Source: Sphingobium amiense (GTDB lineage Bacteria; Pseudomonadota; Alphaproteobacteria; Sphingomonadales; Sphingomonadaceae). From it: 64,000 nucleotides of DNA. Under the pieces are notes generated by a model. It was given only the letters and a program-made list of their open reading frames with translations. It was not told where the DNA came from and did not search any database. The position numbers and the translations under genes are program-made. The DNA is taken from the NCBI RefSeq assembly GCF_003967075.1, contig NZ_AP018664.1, forward strand, positions 2,604,001-2,668,000. Direction: 5' to 3'. Below, in pieces: positions 1-9,038 of the stretch. How positions within the stretch are numbered: position 1 is the first letter of the stretch; each line of letters opens with the position of its first letter.

Positions 1-18
1 ATCAAGCGATACGACGGC

Positions 19-897
19 CTAGCCGAAGCGGAGCGCCAGACCGTCCGAACGGTCGAGGGAACCGGATTTCGGGGCATAGGCGCCCCGATAGTCGCCATGC
101 GGCACGAACATGTCGCCCTGCCCGATGACGGTTTCTCCCGCGCCCAGCAACAGGACGGAGCGGTCATGACTATGGTTCGCCAGCAGGCTGAGCACCGCCC
201 TGCGCCGCTCGGGCGAGAAATAGAGCAGCACGTTGCGGCACAGCAGCAGGTCATATGCGCCCGAAGGCGCTTTCGCGTCGAACAGATTGTCCTGCCTGAA
301 GTCGATCATCCGGCGCAATTCGTCGCTTGCGCGCCAGTCGTCGCCCTGCGGTTCGAACCATTTGATGAGGTCGCCGACGCCCAGCCCGCGCTGCACGTCG
401 ATCTGCGAAAACAGCCCCGCCCGCGCCTGCGTGATGGCGGCGGTCGAAATGTCGGTCGCCAGTATCTCGATCCGCCACCCTTCCCAGCGCGCAGCCTCGT
501 TGCGCAGGCGGATGGCCAGCGAATAGGCTTCCTGCCCGGTCGAACAGCCCGCGCTCCAGATGCGCAGCGTGCGATCCTGCCGCTCCTCGCGGATGCGGGG
601 CAGGACATGGCGATGGATCATGTCGAATATCTGGAGATCGCGGAAGAAGCTGCTCTCATTGTTGAGCAGCGCGTCGATCACCGCATCTTCCAGCGCTGGG
701 CTGCGCCGGCTCAATATCTTCGTCGCCAGTTCCTGCACGTCGCGCAGGTCGTGCGCGCGCAGAACCGGACGCAGCGCGGTTTCCATCCGCCACGCGCGGC
801 TTTCCGACAGGGTCTGCCCCGTCCGGGCTTCCAGCAGGCGCGTGAAGATCTGCGCGGTGCCGCGAAAGGCGTCGGACGGAGTCTGCGGATCGTTCAT
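19..897 (-). CDS. cheR: CheR chemotaxis protein methyltransferase
   Basis: This 292-aa protein is expected to methylate glutamates of chemoreceptors with S-adenosylmethionine, setting adaptation against CheB. An N-terminal CheR helical domain is followed by a Rossmann methyltransferase domain containing the SAM motif IWSAGCSTGQEAYSLA and the downstream LLLCRNVLLYF. The ATG at 895-897 overlaps the cheB stop codon by one base (TGATG), so the pair is translationally coupled; the open frame continues upstream only as the cheB overlap. It is the last gene of the cheA-cheW-cheY-cheB-cheR operon. Length is normal for the family. Confidence 0.95.
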   Translation of the reverse strand: MNDPQTPSDAFRGTAQIFTRLLEARTGQTLSESRAWRMETALRPVLRAHDLRDVQELATKILSRRSPALEDAVIDALLNNESSFFRDLQIFDMIHRHVLPRIREERQDRTLRIWSAGCSTGQEAYSLAIRLRNEAARWEGWRIEILATDISTAAITQARAGLFSQIDVQRGLGVGDLIKWFEPQGDDWRASDELRRMIDFRQDNLFDAKAPSGAYDLLLCRNVLLYFSPERRRAVLSLLANHSHDRSVLLLGAGETVIGQGDMFVPHGDYRGAYAPKSGSLDRSDGLALRFG

Positions 898-1979
898 CAG
901 GCGGCCACCCGCCCGCGTTGCGCAACATAACCCATCATCGCTCCCGGTTCCATGATCGCGCAGGTGAGCCCGGCGCCCGCGACGGACCCCGGCATGCCCC
1001 ACACCACGCTGCTTGCTTCATCCTGTGCAACGACCCATCCCCCGGCCGTCACGATGTCCCGCGCGCCGGTCGTCCCGTCGCGCCCCATGCCGGTCAGCAC
1101 GATGCCTGCCGAGCCTGCGCCATAGGCTTCGGCCATGGCGGAGAACATGGGATCGACGCCCGGAAGATTGCCCGAAGGCGTGCGCTGCGTGTTGAGCGCC
1201 ACATGCACCCTTCCATGCAGCCCCCGCCGGATCTGGAGATTGGCGTCGCCCGGCGCGACATAGAGCGTATCGGCGTTCAGCAGGTCGCCGGTCTGCGCCA
1301 CCTTGACGCGCATCGCCGTCATACGGGCAAGCTGCTGCGCGAAATAGACCGTGAAGCTCGCGGGCAGATGCTGGGTCAACAGCACCGGAACGCCCAGCGG
1401 CGCCTTCAGCCCGCCGAGCAACTGGCCGAGCGCATGAATGCCGCCGGTCGATGCGCCGATGCCGAGACAGGCGAGCGGTTCGGCAGCCGGCGTCGCGACG
1501 ACGGGCCGGGGCGGTCTGGCCGGCGCATGCGGCATCGGCCGGTCGCCGAACAGGCGCGCAAGCCGTCCGATCAGTTCTTCGGGAAACTGCTCGCCAAAGC
1601 TGCCGCTGCCCGGTTTGGAAAGAATGTCGCTGGCGCCGAGCGCGAGCGCCTCGACGGCAGCGGCGCTTCCTTCCTCGCACTTGCCCGACAGAACGACGAC
1701 CTTGGCGTTAGGCCGCATCGAAAGAATCTGCGGCAGGACCGCCATGCCGCTCTGGCCGGGAAGCTCGATGTCCAGCAGGACCAGATCGACGTCCTGCTGC
1801 GCCAGAAACGCCAGCGCCAGCTCGGCATTGCTCGCCTTCTGGACGACGGCGAAGCCGGGCTTGTCGCTCAGAATGCGCTCCATCACCGTGCGCACCACAA
1901 CCGAATCGTCCACCACCAGCACGCGGACGGGCGGCTGGCTGTCGCGGAAGGAAGCGGTGGAATATGCGCTCACGGTCAT
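897..1979 (-). CDS. cheB: CheB protein-glutamate methylesterase/deamidase
   Basis: 360 aa. An N-terminal receiver domain (about residues 17-125; VLVVDDSVVVRTVM, phospho-acceptor in LVLLDIELPG) joins through a Pro/Ala-rich linker to a C-terminal methylesterase domain. The esterase motifs GIGASTGG (nucleophile Ser), LTQHLP (His) and GMGRDG (Asp) are all visible. It removes receptor methyl groups when phosphorylated by CheA. The ATG at 1977-1979 is used because the longer open frame runs through non-coding sequence between cheY and cheB. The neighbours cheY and cheR confirm the pathway. Confidence 0.95.
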   Translation of the reverse strand: MTVSAYSTASFRDSQPPVRVLVVDDSVVVRTVMERILSDKPGFAVVQKASNAELALAFLAQQDVDLVLLDIELPGQSGMAVLPQILSMRPNAKVVVLSGKCEEGSAAAVEALALGASDILSKPGSGSFGEQFPEELIGRLARLFGDRPMPHAPARPPRPVVATPAAEPLACLGIGASTGGIHALGQLLGGLKAPLGVPVLLTQHLPASFTVYFAQQLARMTAMRVKVAQTGDLLNADTLYVAPGDANLQIRRGLHGRVHVALNTQRTPSGNLPGVDPMFSAMAEAYGAGSAGIVLTGMGRDGTTGARDIVTAGGWVVAQDEASSVVWGMPGSVAGAGLTCAIMEPGAMMGYVAQRGRVAA

Positions 1980-2044
1980 GGCAGAAGTCCAGGGTGCGAA
2001 GGCAGGCGAAGGCCGGACTTGTCTGACAGCCCGGCGGCGGCGGA

Positions 2045-2410
2045 TCAGATCACGCCCACTATGGCCAGTTTGCTCTCCAGCGTTTCGCGGTCGAAAGGCT
2101 TCATGACATATTCGTCCGCGCCCGCTTCCACCGCCGCCTTGATGTGGCTGATGCCGTTTTCGGTGGTGCAGAAAATGATCTTTGGCCGCGCCGCGACATT
2201 CGCGGTCGAAAGCGCCTGAAGGAACTCCATCCCGCTCATCACCGGCATGTTCCAGTCGAGCAGGACAACATCGGGCGCGGATGCTTCGCACTGCGTCAGC
2301 GCATCCTGACCGTCCACCGCCTCGCTGACCGTCAGGTCGAGCGATTCCAATATGTGTCGGGCGACCTTGCGGATAACCTTCGAGTCGTCGACGACGAGGC
2401 AGTTCTTCAT
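2045..2410 (-). CDS. cheY: CheY-type single-domain response regulator
   Basis: 121 aa, a stand-alone receiver domain. The acidic pair (VVDDS), phospho-acceptor Asp (VVLLDWNMPVMSG), Thr switch (FCTTEN) and Lys (YVMKPFD) are all present, so it should be phosphorylated by the CheA encoded upstream and act on the flagellar switch. It lies between cheW and cheB on the same strand. Start ATG at 2408-2410. Confidence 0.93.
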   Translation of the reverse strand: MKNCLVVDDSKVIRKVARHILESLDLTVSEAVDGQDALTQCEASAPDVVLLDWNMPVMSGMEFLQALSTANVAARPKIIFCTTENGISHIKAAVEAGADEYVMKPFDRETLESKLAIVGVI

Positions 2411-2490
2411 GAGGCGTCCCTTAGCTTTATGTGCCGTGCGAACGGCCTAGCAGCCAATAGCGAGGATTTGGTAAACGCGATGGTGGGGAT

Positions 2491-2931
2491 TTACGCCGCC
2501 TGCGGCAGGCTGTTGCCTTCGATGAAAGCGGCCAGCGACACCAGCAACCAGGGATGGCCGTCATGCTCGACGATGGCGCGCGCATGGGGCGCCCACGCCG
2601 CCGACAACTGTCCACGCAACGGCACTTCGCCGCCGGGCACATGGCTGATATCGGACACGGCGTCGACCATCAGGCCATAGCTGTGGCCGCTGATGTTGGC
2701 GATGATGGCAAGCCCCCGGTCCTGCACCGGGGTCGGATGTCCGTGGATCAGCGCCGCCACATCAATGATCGTCAGCACCCGGCTGCGCAGCGCGGAAAGC
2801 CCGGCCACATGCGGCCCCATGCCCGGCACCGGCGATATGTCGGTCAGGCGCACCACCGCTTCGACCTCGCACGCTTCCACGGCGATCCGCGTGCCGGCCA
2901 GCGTCGCGAGAAGATAGAGATTGTTCATCAT
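2491..2931 (-). CDS. cheW: CheW coupling protein
   Basis: 146 aa with a single CheW SH3-like fold. An N-terminal strand (YLLATLAGTRIAVEACEVEAVVR) is followed by the VAGLSALRSRVLTIIDVAALI motif and a C-terminal VSDISHVPGGEV segment. It bridges chemoreceptors to the CheA kinase. It sits 10 bp downstream of cheA on the same strand. Two consecutive ATG codons occur at the start (2931 and 2928); either could be used. The receptor itself is not encoded in this window. Confidence 0.88.
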   Translation of the reverse strand: MMNNLYLLATLAGTRIAVEACEVEAVVRLTDISPVPGMGPHVAGLSALRSRVLTIIDVAALIHGHPTPVQDRGLAIIANISGHSYGLMVDAVSDISHVPGGEVPLRGQLSAAWAPHARAIVEHDGHPWLLVSLAAFIEGNSLPQAA

Positions 2932-2941
2932 GGCTGTCCCC

Positions 2942-5311
2942 TCAGCGTCCCGTGATCGCCGCCATCAGCGCGTCCTGATCGTAACGATAGATGCTGCCCT
3001 GTTCCTGCGGCCCGGCCGGACGCGGGGACGTGCGAAGCTGGACGACGCGGCATCCCATGATCTCAGCAGCCTGCGCGGCGTTCGAATCCATGCACAGCAC
3101 CACGTCCTGCGGTCCCACCTCGCCATCGGCGGGCAGGCCGATCACGACATCCTGACCCGCCTGCCGCAGCAGCGGCGCAAGGATTTCGCGTGTCCATCCA
3201 TCCTCGCCATCGGCCAGCAGGCAGCGTCCGCGCGGCTGTTCGCCCGCCGCCTCCTCGGGCAGGGCGGCAAAGAGTGCGAAAGGATTGAGCACTTCCAGAT
3301 GCTCGCCGTCGATAACCGCGACGCCACTCAACACGCCCTGCAGCGCGACCATGTCGGGCACGGCGGGCATCTGCACGATGTCGAGCACGGCGGCGACCGG
3401 ATAGCAGGCTTCGCGCTGCCCGTCGCGCAGGCGCAGCGCCGACACCTTTTCCCGGTCGAAGCGCGAGATGCCGTTCACCACTGGCACCAGCCGCCCGTCC
3501 AGACGCACGAAGGCGCGACCGGCGGACTGGCCGAACAGACTGGCGTCGATATCCTCGACCCGCTCGATCAGCGCCAGCTTGAGCAGCCGCCTCTCGCCCG
3601 TCACTTCCTCGAAGCGCAGTGCAGCGACCATTTCGACGCCGCTCGTCGCGCCATCGCGCTCTTCCTGCTGGCGCGCGGCGCGGTCATCGGCGATATTGGG
3701 AAGCCGCGCCGCGTTGGCGAGGCCCGCCGCGTCGAGCAGCAGCATCGGCTTGCCATTGTCGGGCAGCGTCATGCCGGCATAGACGCCGCTCGCCATCACC
3801 AGCGGCGACGCGGGACGGATCACCAGTTCCTCATGATTGTCGACCGCCGAAACGCCCATGGCGAAGGGGACGCCCGAAGCCGACCGCACCACCATGATCG
3901 CGCGCGGCGCGGACTGATCGGGCTTTTCGAGGCCCAGCACATCCTCAAGGTCGATCATCGAATGGCGCACCGAACGGATCGTCGCGACCTTCGCGCCGCC
4001 CACGACGCTGATCTGCAGCGTCTCGTTGGTGTCGTGGAGAATTTCGACAACAGCCGCGCGCGGAATCGCGAAATGCTGCCCGCCCGCCCGGACGATGAGG
4101 CCGGGGATGATCGTCAGCGTCAGTGGCACGCGCAGCGTGATGGTGAGGCCTTGTCCGGGATGATTGTCCAGCGCGATGACGCCGCCGATCCGTTCGACAT
4201 TGGCGCGCACGACATCCATGCCCACGCCACGTCCGGACACCTGCGTCACCTGCCGGGCCGTCGACAGCCCCGCCTGAAAAATGAGGTCGAGCTTTTCCGC
4301 ATTGCTCATGCGCGCTGCCGCCTCGGGCGTCAGTCGTCCGGCGGCAATCGCTTTTTCAACCAGCCGCGCCGTGTCGATGCCCGCGCCGTCGTCGGCGATA
4401 GCGATGACGATCTGGTTACCCGACTGGCGCGCTTCGAGGCGCAGGCTGCCCGCTTCGGGCTTGCCTGCCGCACGGCGGCGCTCCGGGGTTTCGATACCAT
4501 GGTCGATGCTGTTGCGCACGATATGGGTGAGCGGGTCGACGACCATCTCCACCATTTCGCGGTCCATTTCGACGTCGCCGCCCTCCAGCGTCAGGTCGAT
4601 CCGCTTGCCAAGATCGCGGCCAAGGTCGCGCACCATGCGCGGGATCGCGGCGAACAGCCGGTCGACGCGCTGCATCCGCGTCTTGGAAATGACATCGCGC
4701 ATGTCCGCGACACAAGTGGACAGGCGCTCGAACACATTGTCGAGTTCCGGATCGCCGGTCCGCTCGCGCAGCTTGCGCGACATTTCGTTGCGCGCCAGCA
4801 CCATGTCCGACACGCCGTTCATAAGCTGGTCGATGAGGCTCAGCGGCAGGCGGATGGTGCGCGGACCGCTCTGCGCGCCGCCCAGCCGCGCGATGGCGAC
4901 GGGCGCTGCGGCCGTATCCGGGATACCATCGTCCACCGCTTCAGCCTTGGCCATCAGCGCGCCGATCAGGAAATCGTCATTCTCGTTGGGCAGGGCCGCG
5001 CCCGCCGCCACGGCTTCGGCGAGTTCGCCGATGCGGTCCATCACGCCCAGCACAGCGCTCACCGTGGCAGGATCAGCCTCACGATTTCCGGCGCGAATCT
5101 CTGACAGCACGTCTTCGGCGGCATGACTCAGCCGTTCGAAGCGTGGCAGGTTGAGGAAGCCGCAGCTCCCCTTGACGGTGTGGAAGAAACGGAAAATCGC
5201 ATCCAGACGGTCGCGGTCGGCGGGATCGGCTTCCCAGGCGACGACTTCTCCGGCCAGCGCCTCCAGCGTCTCCTGCGTTTCCGAGATAAATTCCTGAAGC
5301 AGTTCGTCCAT
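2942..5311 (-). CDS. cheA: CheA histidine kinase with tandem CheW-like domains and a degenerate receiver tail
   Basis: 789 aa, longer than the roughly 650 aa of classical CheA. Order seen: HPt domain (about 1-105, phospho-His in FFHTVKGSCGF); short linker without a clear P2; dimerisation helices (about 170-235); HATPase (about 240-395; N box HIVRNSIDHGIE, G boxes DDGAGID and GRGVGMDVV); a first CheW-like domain (about 400-535); a second CheW-like stretch (about 555-685); and a tail from about 690 that begins RCLLADGED and resembles a receiver with no convincing phospho-acceptor. Start is the ATG at 5309-5311. First gene of the chemotaxis operon. Confidence 0.92.
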   Translation of the reverse strand: MDELLQEFISETQETLEALAGEVVAWEADPADRDRLDAIFRFFHTVKGSCGFLNLPRFERLSHAAEDVLSEIRAGNREADPATVSAVLGVMDRIGELAEAVAAGAALPNENDDFLIGALMAKAEAVDDGIPDTAAAPVAIARLGGAQSGPRTIRLPLSLIDQLMNGVSDMVLARNEMSRKLRERTGDPELDNVFERLSTCVADMRDVISKTRMQRVDRLFAAIPRMVRDLGRDLGKRIDLTLEGGDVEMDREMVEMVVDPLTHIVRNSIDHGIETPERRRAAGKPEAGSLRLEARQSGNQIVIAIADDGAGIDTARLVEKAIAAGRLTPEAAARMSNAEKLDLIFQAGLSTARQVTQVSGRGVGMDVVRANVERIGGVIALDNHPGQGLTITLRVPLTLTIIPGLIVRAGGQHFAIPRAAVVEILHDTNETLQISVVGGAKVATIRSVRHSMIDLEDVLGLEKPDQSAPRAIMVVRSASGVPFAMGVSAVDNHEELVIRPASPLVMASGVYAGMTLPDNGKPMLLLDAAGLANAARLPNIADDRAARQQEERDGATSGVEMVAALRFEEVTGERRLLKLALIERVEDIDASLFGQSAGRAFVRLDGRLVPVVNGISRFDREKVSALRLRDGQREACYPVAAVLDIVQMPAVPDMVALQGVLSGVAVIDGEHLEVLNPFALFAALPEEAAGEQPRGRCLLADGEDGWTREILAPLLRQAGQDVVIGLPADGEVGPQDVVLCMDSNAAQAAEIMGCRVVQLRTSPRPAGPQEQGSIYRYDQDALMAAITGR

Positions 5312-5399
5312 TAAGCCGGTCCCGTGGATGCGCGCGGAGGCACCATGGGCGGACTGTGGTTAAAGGCCCGTTAAAGGAAGGCCGCGTTGAGATGAAACG

Positions 5400-5429
5400 A
5401 AAAAGGCGCCGCGGTTGCCCGCAGCGCCT
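5400..5429 (-). terminator. Rho-independent terminator of the small lipoprotein gene
   Basis: On the minus strand an 11-bp stem (AGGCGCTGCGG pairing with CCGCGGCGCCT, one wobble) with a short GCAA-type loop is followed directly by TTTTTC. It lies 23-52 bp past the lipoprotein stop and insulates that gene from the che operon downstream. Confidence 0.85.
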
Positions 5430-5451
5430 CTTCAATCCTTGATGGCGAAGC

Positions 5452-5727
5452 TTATTTGCCTTCGCTCTTTTCCACGGCTTCTTCGGCCTTTTCGCCCGCG
5501 TCGCGCGTGGCGTCGGCCTTGTTCTCCAGATGGTCGGCGGCGTTTTCGGCGGCGGCAGCGGCGTTACCGCTCAGATTGTCCGCCATGTCCTCCATATTGT
5601 CGGCCTGGTTGTCGAGTGCGTCCGCCTTGTTCTCGTATGCGTTCTCGACCTTGTTCTCCTGCTTGGAATCGCAAGCGGCGAGTGCGACCATGCTGGCAAG
5701 GCCAAGGACAGTGACGAAGGTTTTCAC
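5452..5727 (-). CDS. Small predicted lipoprotein, Asn/Asp/Glu/Ala-rich
   Basis: 91 aa. A GTG start at 5725-5727 is chosen because AGGAGA lies 8 nt upstream and the resulting N-terminus is a signal peptide (VKTFVTVLGLASMVALAAC) with lipobox ALAAC. The mature part is low-complexity, with repeated N/D-A-D/E-N-x-A-D/E units, probably helical. Small Ala/Asn-rich lipoproteins of this type are common in sphingomonads and their function is not known. It has its own terminator downstream. Confidence 0.75.
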   Translation of the reverse strand: MKTFVTVLGLASMVALAACDSKQENKVENAYENKADALDNQADNMEDMADNLSGNAAAAAENAADHLENKADATRDAGEKAEEAVEKSEGK

Positions 5728-5871
5728 GGCGTATTCTCCTGTTGCGCCCCCTGGGGCTGACGTATCGGCACCGGGTCCGACAAGCATCTGTGCCATCCCG
5801 AACCCTGACGCCGATCAACCGGCCGCGCCAAAGATGGTTCCCGTCGCACGCTCGTTTCGTCGCAAAAACGA

Positions 5872-6312
5872 TTATTTTTTAAGACTGTCCCGGATCTCGC
5901 GCAGCAGCACGATGTCCTCGGGCGTCGGCGCGGGAGCCGCGGGTGCTTCCTCTTCCGGTTTATGGGTCAGCCGGTTGACTGCCTTCACCAGCAGAAAGAT
6001 GATGAAGGCGAGAATGACGAAATTCACCATCACCGTCAGGAACTCGCCCCAACCCAGCATCGCGACGCCGGCGGACTTGAGGTCGGCATAGCTGTCGGGA
6101 TTGCCCTTGAACCCCGCAGGTATTTCCCCCAGCCGGACGAAGAAGCGGGAGAAATCGACCCCGCCGAACAGGAAGCCGATCACCGGCATGATGATGTCGT
6201 CGGTCAGCGATTTGGTGATGGTGGCGAATGCGCCGCCGATGATGACGCCAACCGCCAGATCAATCACATTGCCGCGATTGATGAAGGTCTTGAACTCGAA
6301 AATCAGTCCCAT
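5872..6312 (-). CDS. mscL: Large-conductance mechanosensitive channel MscL
   Basis: 146 aa. The N-terminal amphipathic helix and first membrane helix ([20 protein letters not shown]) are the MscL signature. A periplasmic loop and second membrane helix ([19 protein letters not shown]) follow, then the charged C-terminal helix bundle ([15 protein letters not shown]). The pentameric channel opens under membrane tension during hypo-osmotic shock. ATG at 6310-6312 is preceded by GGGAAGG; the extra upstream codons in the open frame lack family similarity. Confidence 0.95.
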   Translation of the reverse strand: MGLIFEFKTFINRGNVIDLAVGVIIGGAFATITKSLTDDIIMPVIGFLFGGVDFSRFFVRLGEIPAGFKGNPDSYADLKSAGVAMLGWGEFLTVMVNFVILAFIIFLLVKAVNRLTHKPEEEAPAAPAPTPEDIVLLREIRDSLKK

Positions 6313-6415
6313 GCGCGCGCCTTCCCTGTGGCTGTTCAATAATGTCAGGATGGCCCGTTGCGTGGCTTGGGGCAACGCCCTATTTCAGGCACGAAACCAT
6401 GCCGGGGACCAGTCC

Positions 6416-7015
6416 ATGCTCTTGCGCCGCCTGACGTCCATTTTCCTGCCGCTGATGGGGGCGCTGGCGCTCTCCGCCTGCGGTATCAACAGCGTCCCCA
6501 CCGCCGAGGAGACCGCCAAGGCCAAATGGGCGGACGTGCAGGCGCAATATCAGCGCCGCGCCAACCTGATCGGCAATCTGGTCGCCACGGTGAAGGCGGC
6601 GGGCAAGCAGGAGCAGGAGACGCTGACCCGCGTCACCGAAGCGCGGGCGAAGGCGTCCTCGATCCAGATCAATGCCGCCGACCTCAACGATCCCGCCAAG
6701 GTCGCGCAATATCAGGAAGCGCAGGCGCAATTGAGTCAGGGGCTGGGACGCCTGCTGGCGACCGCCGAAGCCTATCCCGACCTCAAGACCAACGAGAATT
6801 TCCTCCAGCTCCAGTCGCAGCTTGAGGGGACGGAAAACCGCATTGCTGTCGCCATCCGCGACTATAATGAAGCGGTGCAGGCGTATAACACCCGCATCCG
6901 CACCTTCCCCGACGCGATCGGCGCCAAGCTGATCCATGGGGCCAAGCCCATGACCCCGTTCCAGGCGACGACGCCAGGCGCGGAGGAGGCGCCGAAGGTC
7001 GACTTCGGCAACTGA
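6416..7015 (+). CDS. lemA: LemA family lipoprotein
   Basis: 199 aa. The signal peptide ends in a lipobox (GALALSAC), so the mature protein should be lipid-anchored. The LemA core is clear: W-x-V-Q-x-QYQRRANLIGNLVATVKAA, TRVTEARAKA and NFLQLQSQLEGTENRIAVAIRDYNEAVQAYN. LemA proteins often sit beside TPM-domain membrane proteins, as here (next gene starts 8 bp downstream). Biochemical role unknown. Confidence 0.92.
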   Translation: MLLRRLTSIFLPLMGALALSACGINSVPTAEETAKAKWADVQAQYQRRANLIGNLVATVKAAGKQEQETLTRVTEARAKASSIQINAADLNDPAKVAQYQEAQAQLSQGLGRLLATAEAYPDLKTNENFLQLQSQLEGTENRIAVAIRDYNEAVQAYNTRIRTFPDAIGAKLIHGAKPMTPFQATTPGAEEAPKVDFGN

Positions 7016-7023
7016 CGCCGCCC

Positions 7024-7815
7024 GTGCTGCGCCGCATGCTCCTCGTCCTCGCGCTGCTGGCGTTCGCGCCGTGCGCGTGGGCGCAGAGCTTTCCCGCGTT
7101 CGACGACAAGGGCGTGGTCGATGCGGCGAACCTGCTGTCGCCCGAACAGGAGCAGGCGCTCAGTCAGAAACTGATCGCGCAGAAGCAGGCGAGCGGCCGG
7201 TCGCTGGTGGTTGCCACCATCCCCGATTTGCAAGGCTATGACATATCGGACTATGGCTATCGTCTGGGCCGCGCGTGGGGCATCGGGGACAAGGACAGCA
7301 ACGGCGCTCTGCTGATCGTCGCGCCTGCCGAACGCAAGATCCGGATCGAAGTCGGCTACGGGCTTGAAGGTGTGCTGACCGACGCGCTGTCCTCGCAGAT
7401 CGTGCGCAACGACATCGCGCCCCGCTTCAAGGCGGGGGACATGGCGGGCGGCATCGACGCGGGCGTGAACGCCATCACCACGATCCTTGCCCTTCCGCCC
7501 GATCAGGCGCGGCAACGCGTCGCACAGGCGGAACAGGAGGCGCGAAGCCATGACAGCGGCGGCGGTGGCATCGTCGCGTTCTGGATCATCCTTTTCGTTG
7601 TCTTTTTCGTCCTCCTGCCACTCCTCTCCCGTGCGCGGGGCGGGCAGCGTTATCGCGGCGGCGCAGGGCCGGTCATCATCTGGGGGCCGGGAACGGGTTC
7701 GGGATGGGGATCGGGCGGTAGCGGCTGGGGCGGCGATGGCGGCGGCGGGTTCAGCGGCGGCGGCTTTTCGGGCGGCGGCAGCTTCGGCGGCGGCGGCGCG
7801 TCGGGAGGCTGGTGA
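7024..7815 (+). CDS. TPM-domain (YgcG-type) secreted membrane protein
   Basis: 263 aa with a GTG start at 7024. Signal peptide (MLRRMLLVLALLAFAPCAWAQ), TPM domain (about 25-150; VVDAANLLSPEQEQALSQKL, GYDISDYGYRLGRAWGIGDKDSNGALLIVAPAERKIRIEVGYGLEG), one membrane helix (about 180-200) and a Gly/Ser-rich tail with GGGFSGGG repeats. This is the usual partner of LemA. The stop codon overlaps the start of the next TPM protein, indicating an operon. Confidence 0.9.
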   Translation: MLRRMLLVLALLAFAPCAWAQSFPAFDDKGVVDAANLLSPEQEQALSQKLIAQKQASGRSLVVATIPDLQGYDISDYGYRLGRAWGIGDKDSNGALLIVAPAERKIRIEVGYGLEGVLTDALSSQIVRNDIAPRFKAGDMAGGIDAGVNAITTILALPPDQARQRVAQAEQEARSHDSGGGGIVAFWIILFVVFFVLLPLLSRARGGQRYRGGAGPVIIWGPGTGSGWGSGGSGWGGDGGGGFSGGGFSGGGSFGGGGASGGW

Positions 7816-8492
7816 TGGTAATGCGCCTGACCCCTGCCGACCGCGACCTTGTCACGGCTGCCGTGACGGCCGCCGAAGCCGATACCTCCGGCGAGATCGT
7901 CACCATCGTCGCGCGGCGGTCCGACAGCTATCATGATGTGGGGCTGAGCTGGGCGGCGGCGGCGGTGTTCATCGCACTTGCCCTGATGGCGGCCTTCCCG
8001 GCGCATCTGCGCGCGCTGCTTTCGATGCTGATGCTCGACTGGGAGCATGAACTGGCCGACTGGAAGCTGCTGACGGGCCTGCTCGGCCTCCTCATCCTCA
8101 AATTCCTCGTGGTGCGCTATCTTCTGGCGATCATGCCTCTGCGGATGCTGGTGACGCCGCGCGCGACCAAGGCGCGTCGGGTGCGCCGCCGCGCCATCCT
8201 CCTCTTCCGCACCGCCGCCGAAGCGCGAACCCATGGCCGCACCGGCGTCCTCCTTTATCTGAGCCTCGACGAACATCGGGCGGAACTGGTCGCCGACAGC
8301 GCCATCAACACGAAAGTCGCGCCCGAAGTCTGGGGCGACGCGATGGCCGCTCTCGTCGCCGCGATCCGCGACGGGCGGCCCGGCGAGGGGATGGCCGACG
8401 CGGTGCGGCAGATCGGCGTCGTCCTCGCCGAGCATTTCCCGCGCGAAGCCGATGACATCAACGAGCTTCCCGACAGGCTGATCGAACTATGA
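7812..8492 (+). CDS. TPM-domain membrane protein
   Basis: 226 aa. The N-terminal part (EADTSGEIVTIVARRSDSYHD) and the post-membrane part (RRRAILLFRTAAEARTHGRTGVLLYLSLDEHRAELVAD) together make up a TPM domain interrupted by two membrane segments (about residues 45-65 and 85-105). Its ATGATG start overlaps the end of the preceding TPM gene, and its end overlaps the NUDIX gene, so four genes (lemA, TPM, TPM, NUDIX) are probably co-transcribed. Function in the envelope is inferred. Confidence 0.82.
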   Translation: MMVMRLTPADRDLVTAAVTAAEADTSGEIVTIVARRSDSYHDVGLSWAAAAVFIALALMAAFPAHLRALLSMLMLDWEHELADWKLLTGLLGLLILKFLVVRYLLAIMPLRMLVTPRATKARRVRRRAILLFRTAAEARTHGRTGVLLYLSLDEHRAELVADSAINTKVAPEVWGDAMAALVAAIRDGRPGEGMADAVRQIGVVLAEHFPREADDINELPDRLIEL

Positions 8493-9031
8493 CCGACCCG
8501 GACCGCGACGCAGCGGAAGAAGTGATGTGGGAGGGCCGCTTCATCACGGCCAAGCGGCGCGGCAAATGGGAATATGTCGGCCGCGCGCGCGGCATCCATG
8601 CCGCCGTCATCCTTGCCGTCGACGAAGCGGCAGACGGGCGCCACGTCCTGCTGGTCGATCAGTATCGCGTGCCGCTGGGCCGCCGCTGCATCGAACTGCC
8701 CGCGGGACTGGTCGGCGACGAGGACGAAGGCGAGGACGCGCATCTCGCCGCCGCGCGCGAACTGGAGGAGGAAACCGGCTACCGACCGGACCGCCTCGAA
8801 TCGCTCGGCCAGTTCTGGAGCTCGCCCGGCATGGTGTCGGAAAGCTTCACGCTCTTTCGCGCTCACGGCCTTGAAAAAACCGGCGACGGCGGGGGAGTGG
8901 CGGGGGAGGACATTCGCGTCCATCGCATTCCCCTTGCCGCCCTTGCGGACCGGATCGCGGCGTGGCGGGCGGAGGGCTATGCGATGGATGTGAAGCTGCT
9001 GCTTCTGCTTGGCGCAGGCATGGTTGGCTGA
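8489..9031 (+). CDS. NUDIX hydrolase, ADP-ribose pyrophosphatase-like
   Basis: 180 aa. A full NUDIX box is present at about residues 76-98 (G-x5-E-x7-RELEEETGY), preceded by the strand LLVDQYRVPLGRRCIELPAG typical of ADP-ribose diphosphatases. It likely cleaves ADP-ribose or a related nucleoside diphosphate derivative. It overlaps the upstream TPM gene by 4 bp. Substrate specificity is inferred from similarity only. Confidence 0.88.
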   Translation: MTDPDRDAAEEVMWEGRFITAKRRGKWEYVGRARGIHAAVILAVDEAADGRHVLLVDQYRVPLGRRCIELPAGLVGDEDEGEDAHLAAARELEEETGYRPDRLESLGQFWSSPGMVSESFTLFRAHGLEKTGDGGGVAGEDIRVHRIPLAALADRIAAWRAEGYAMDVKLLLLLGAGMVG

Positions 9032-9038
9032 TCGCCGC

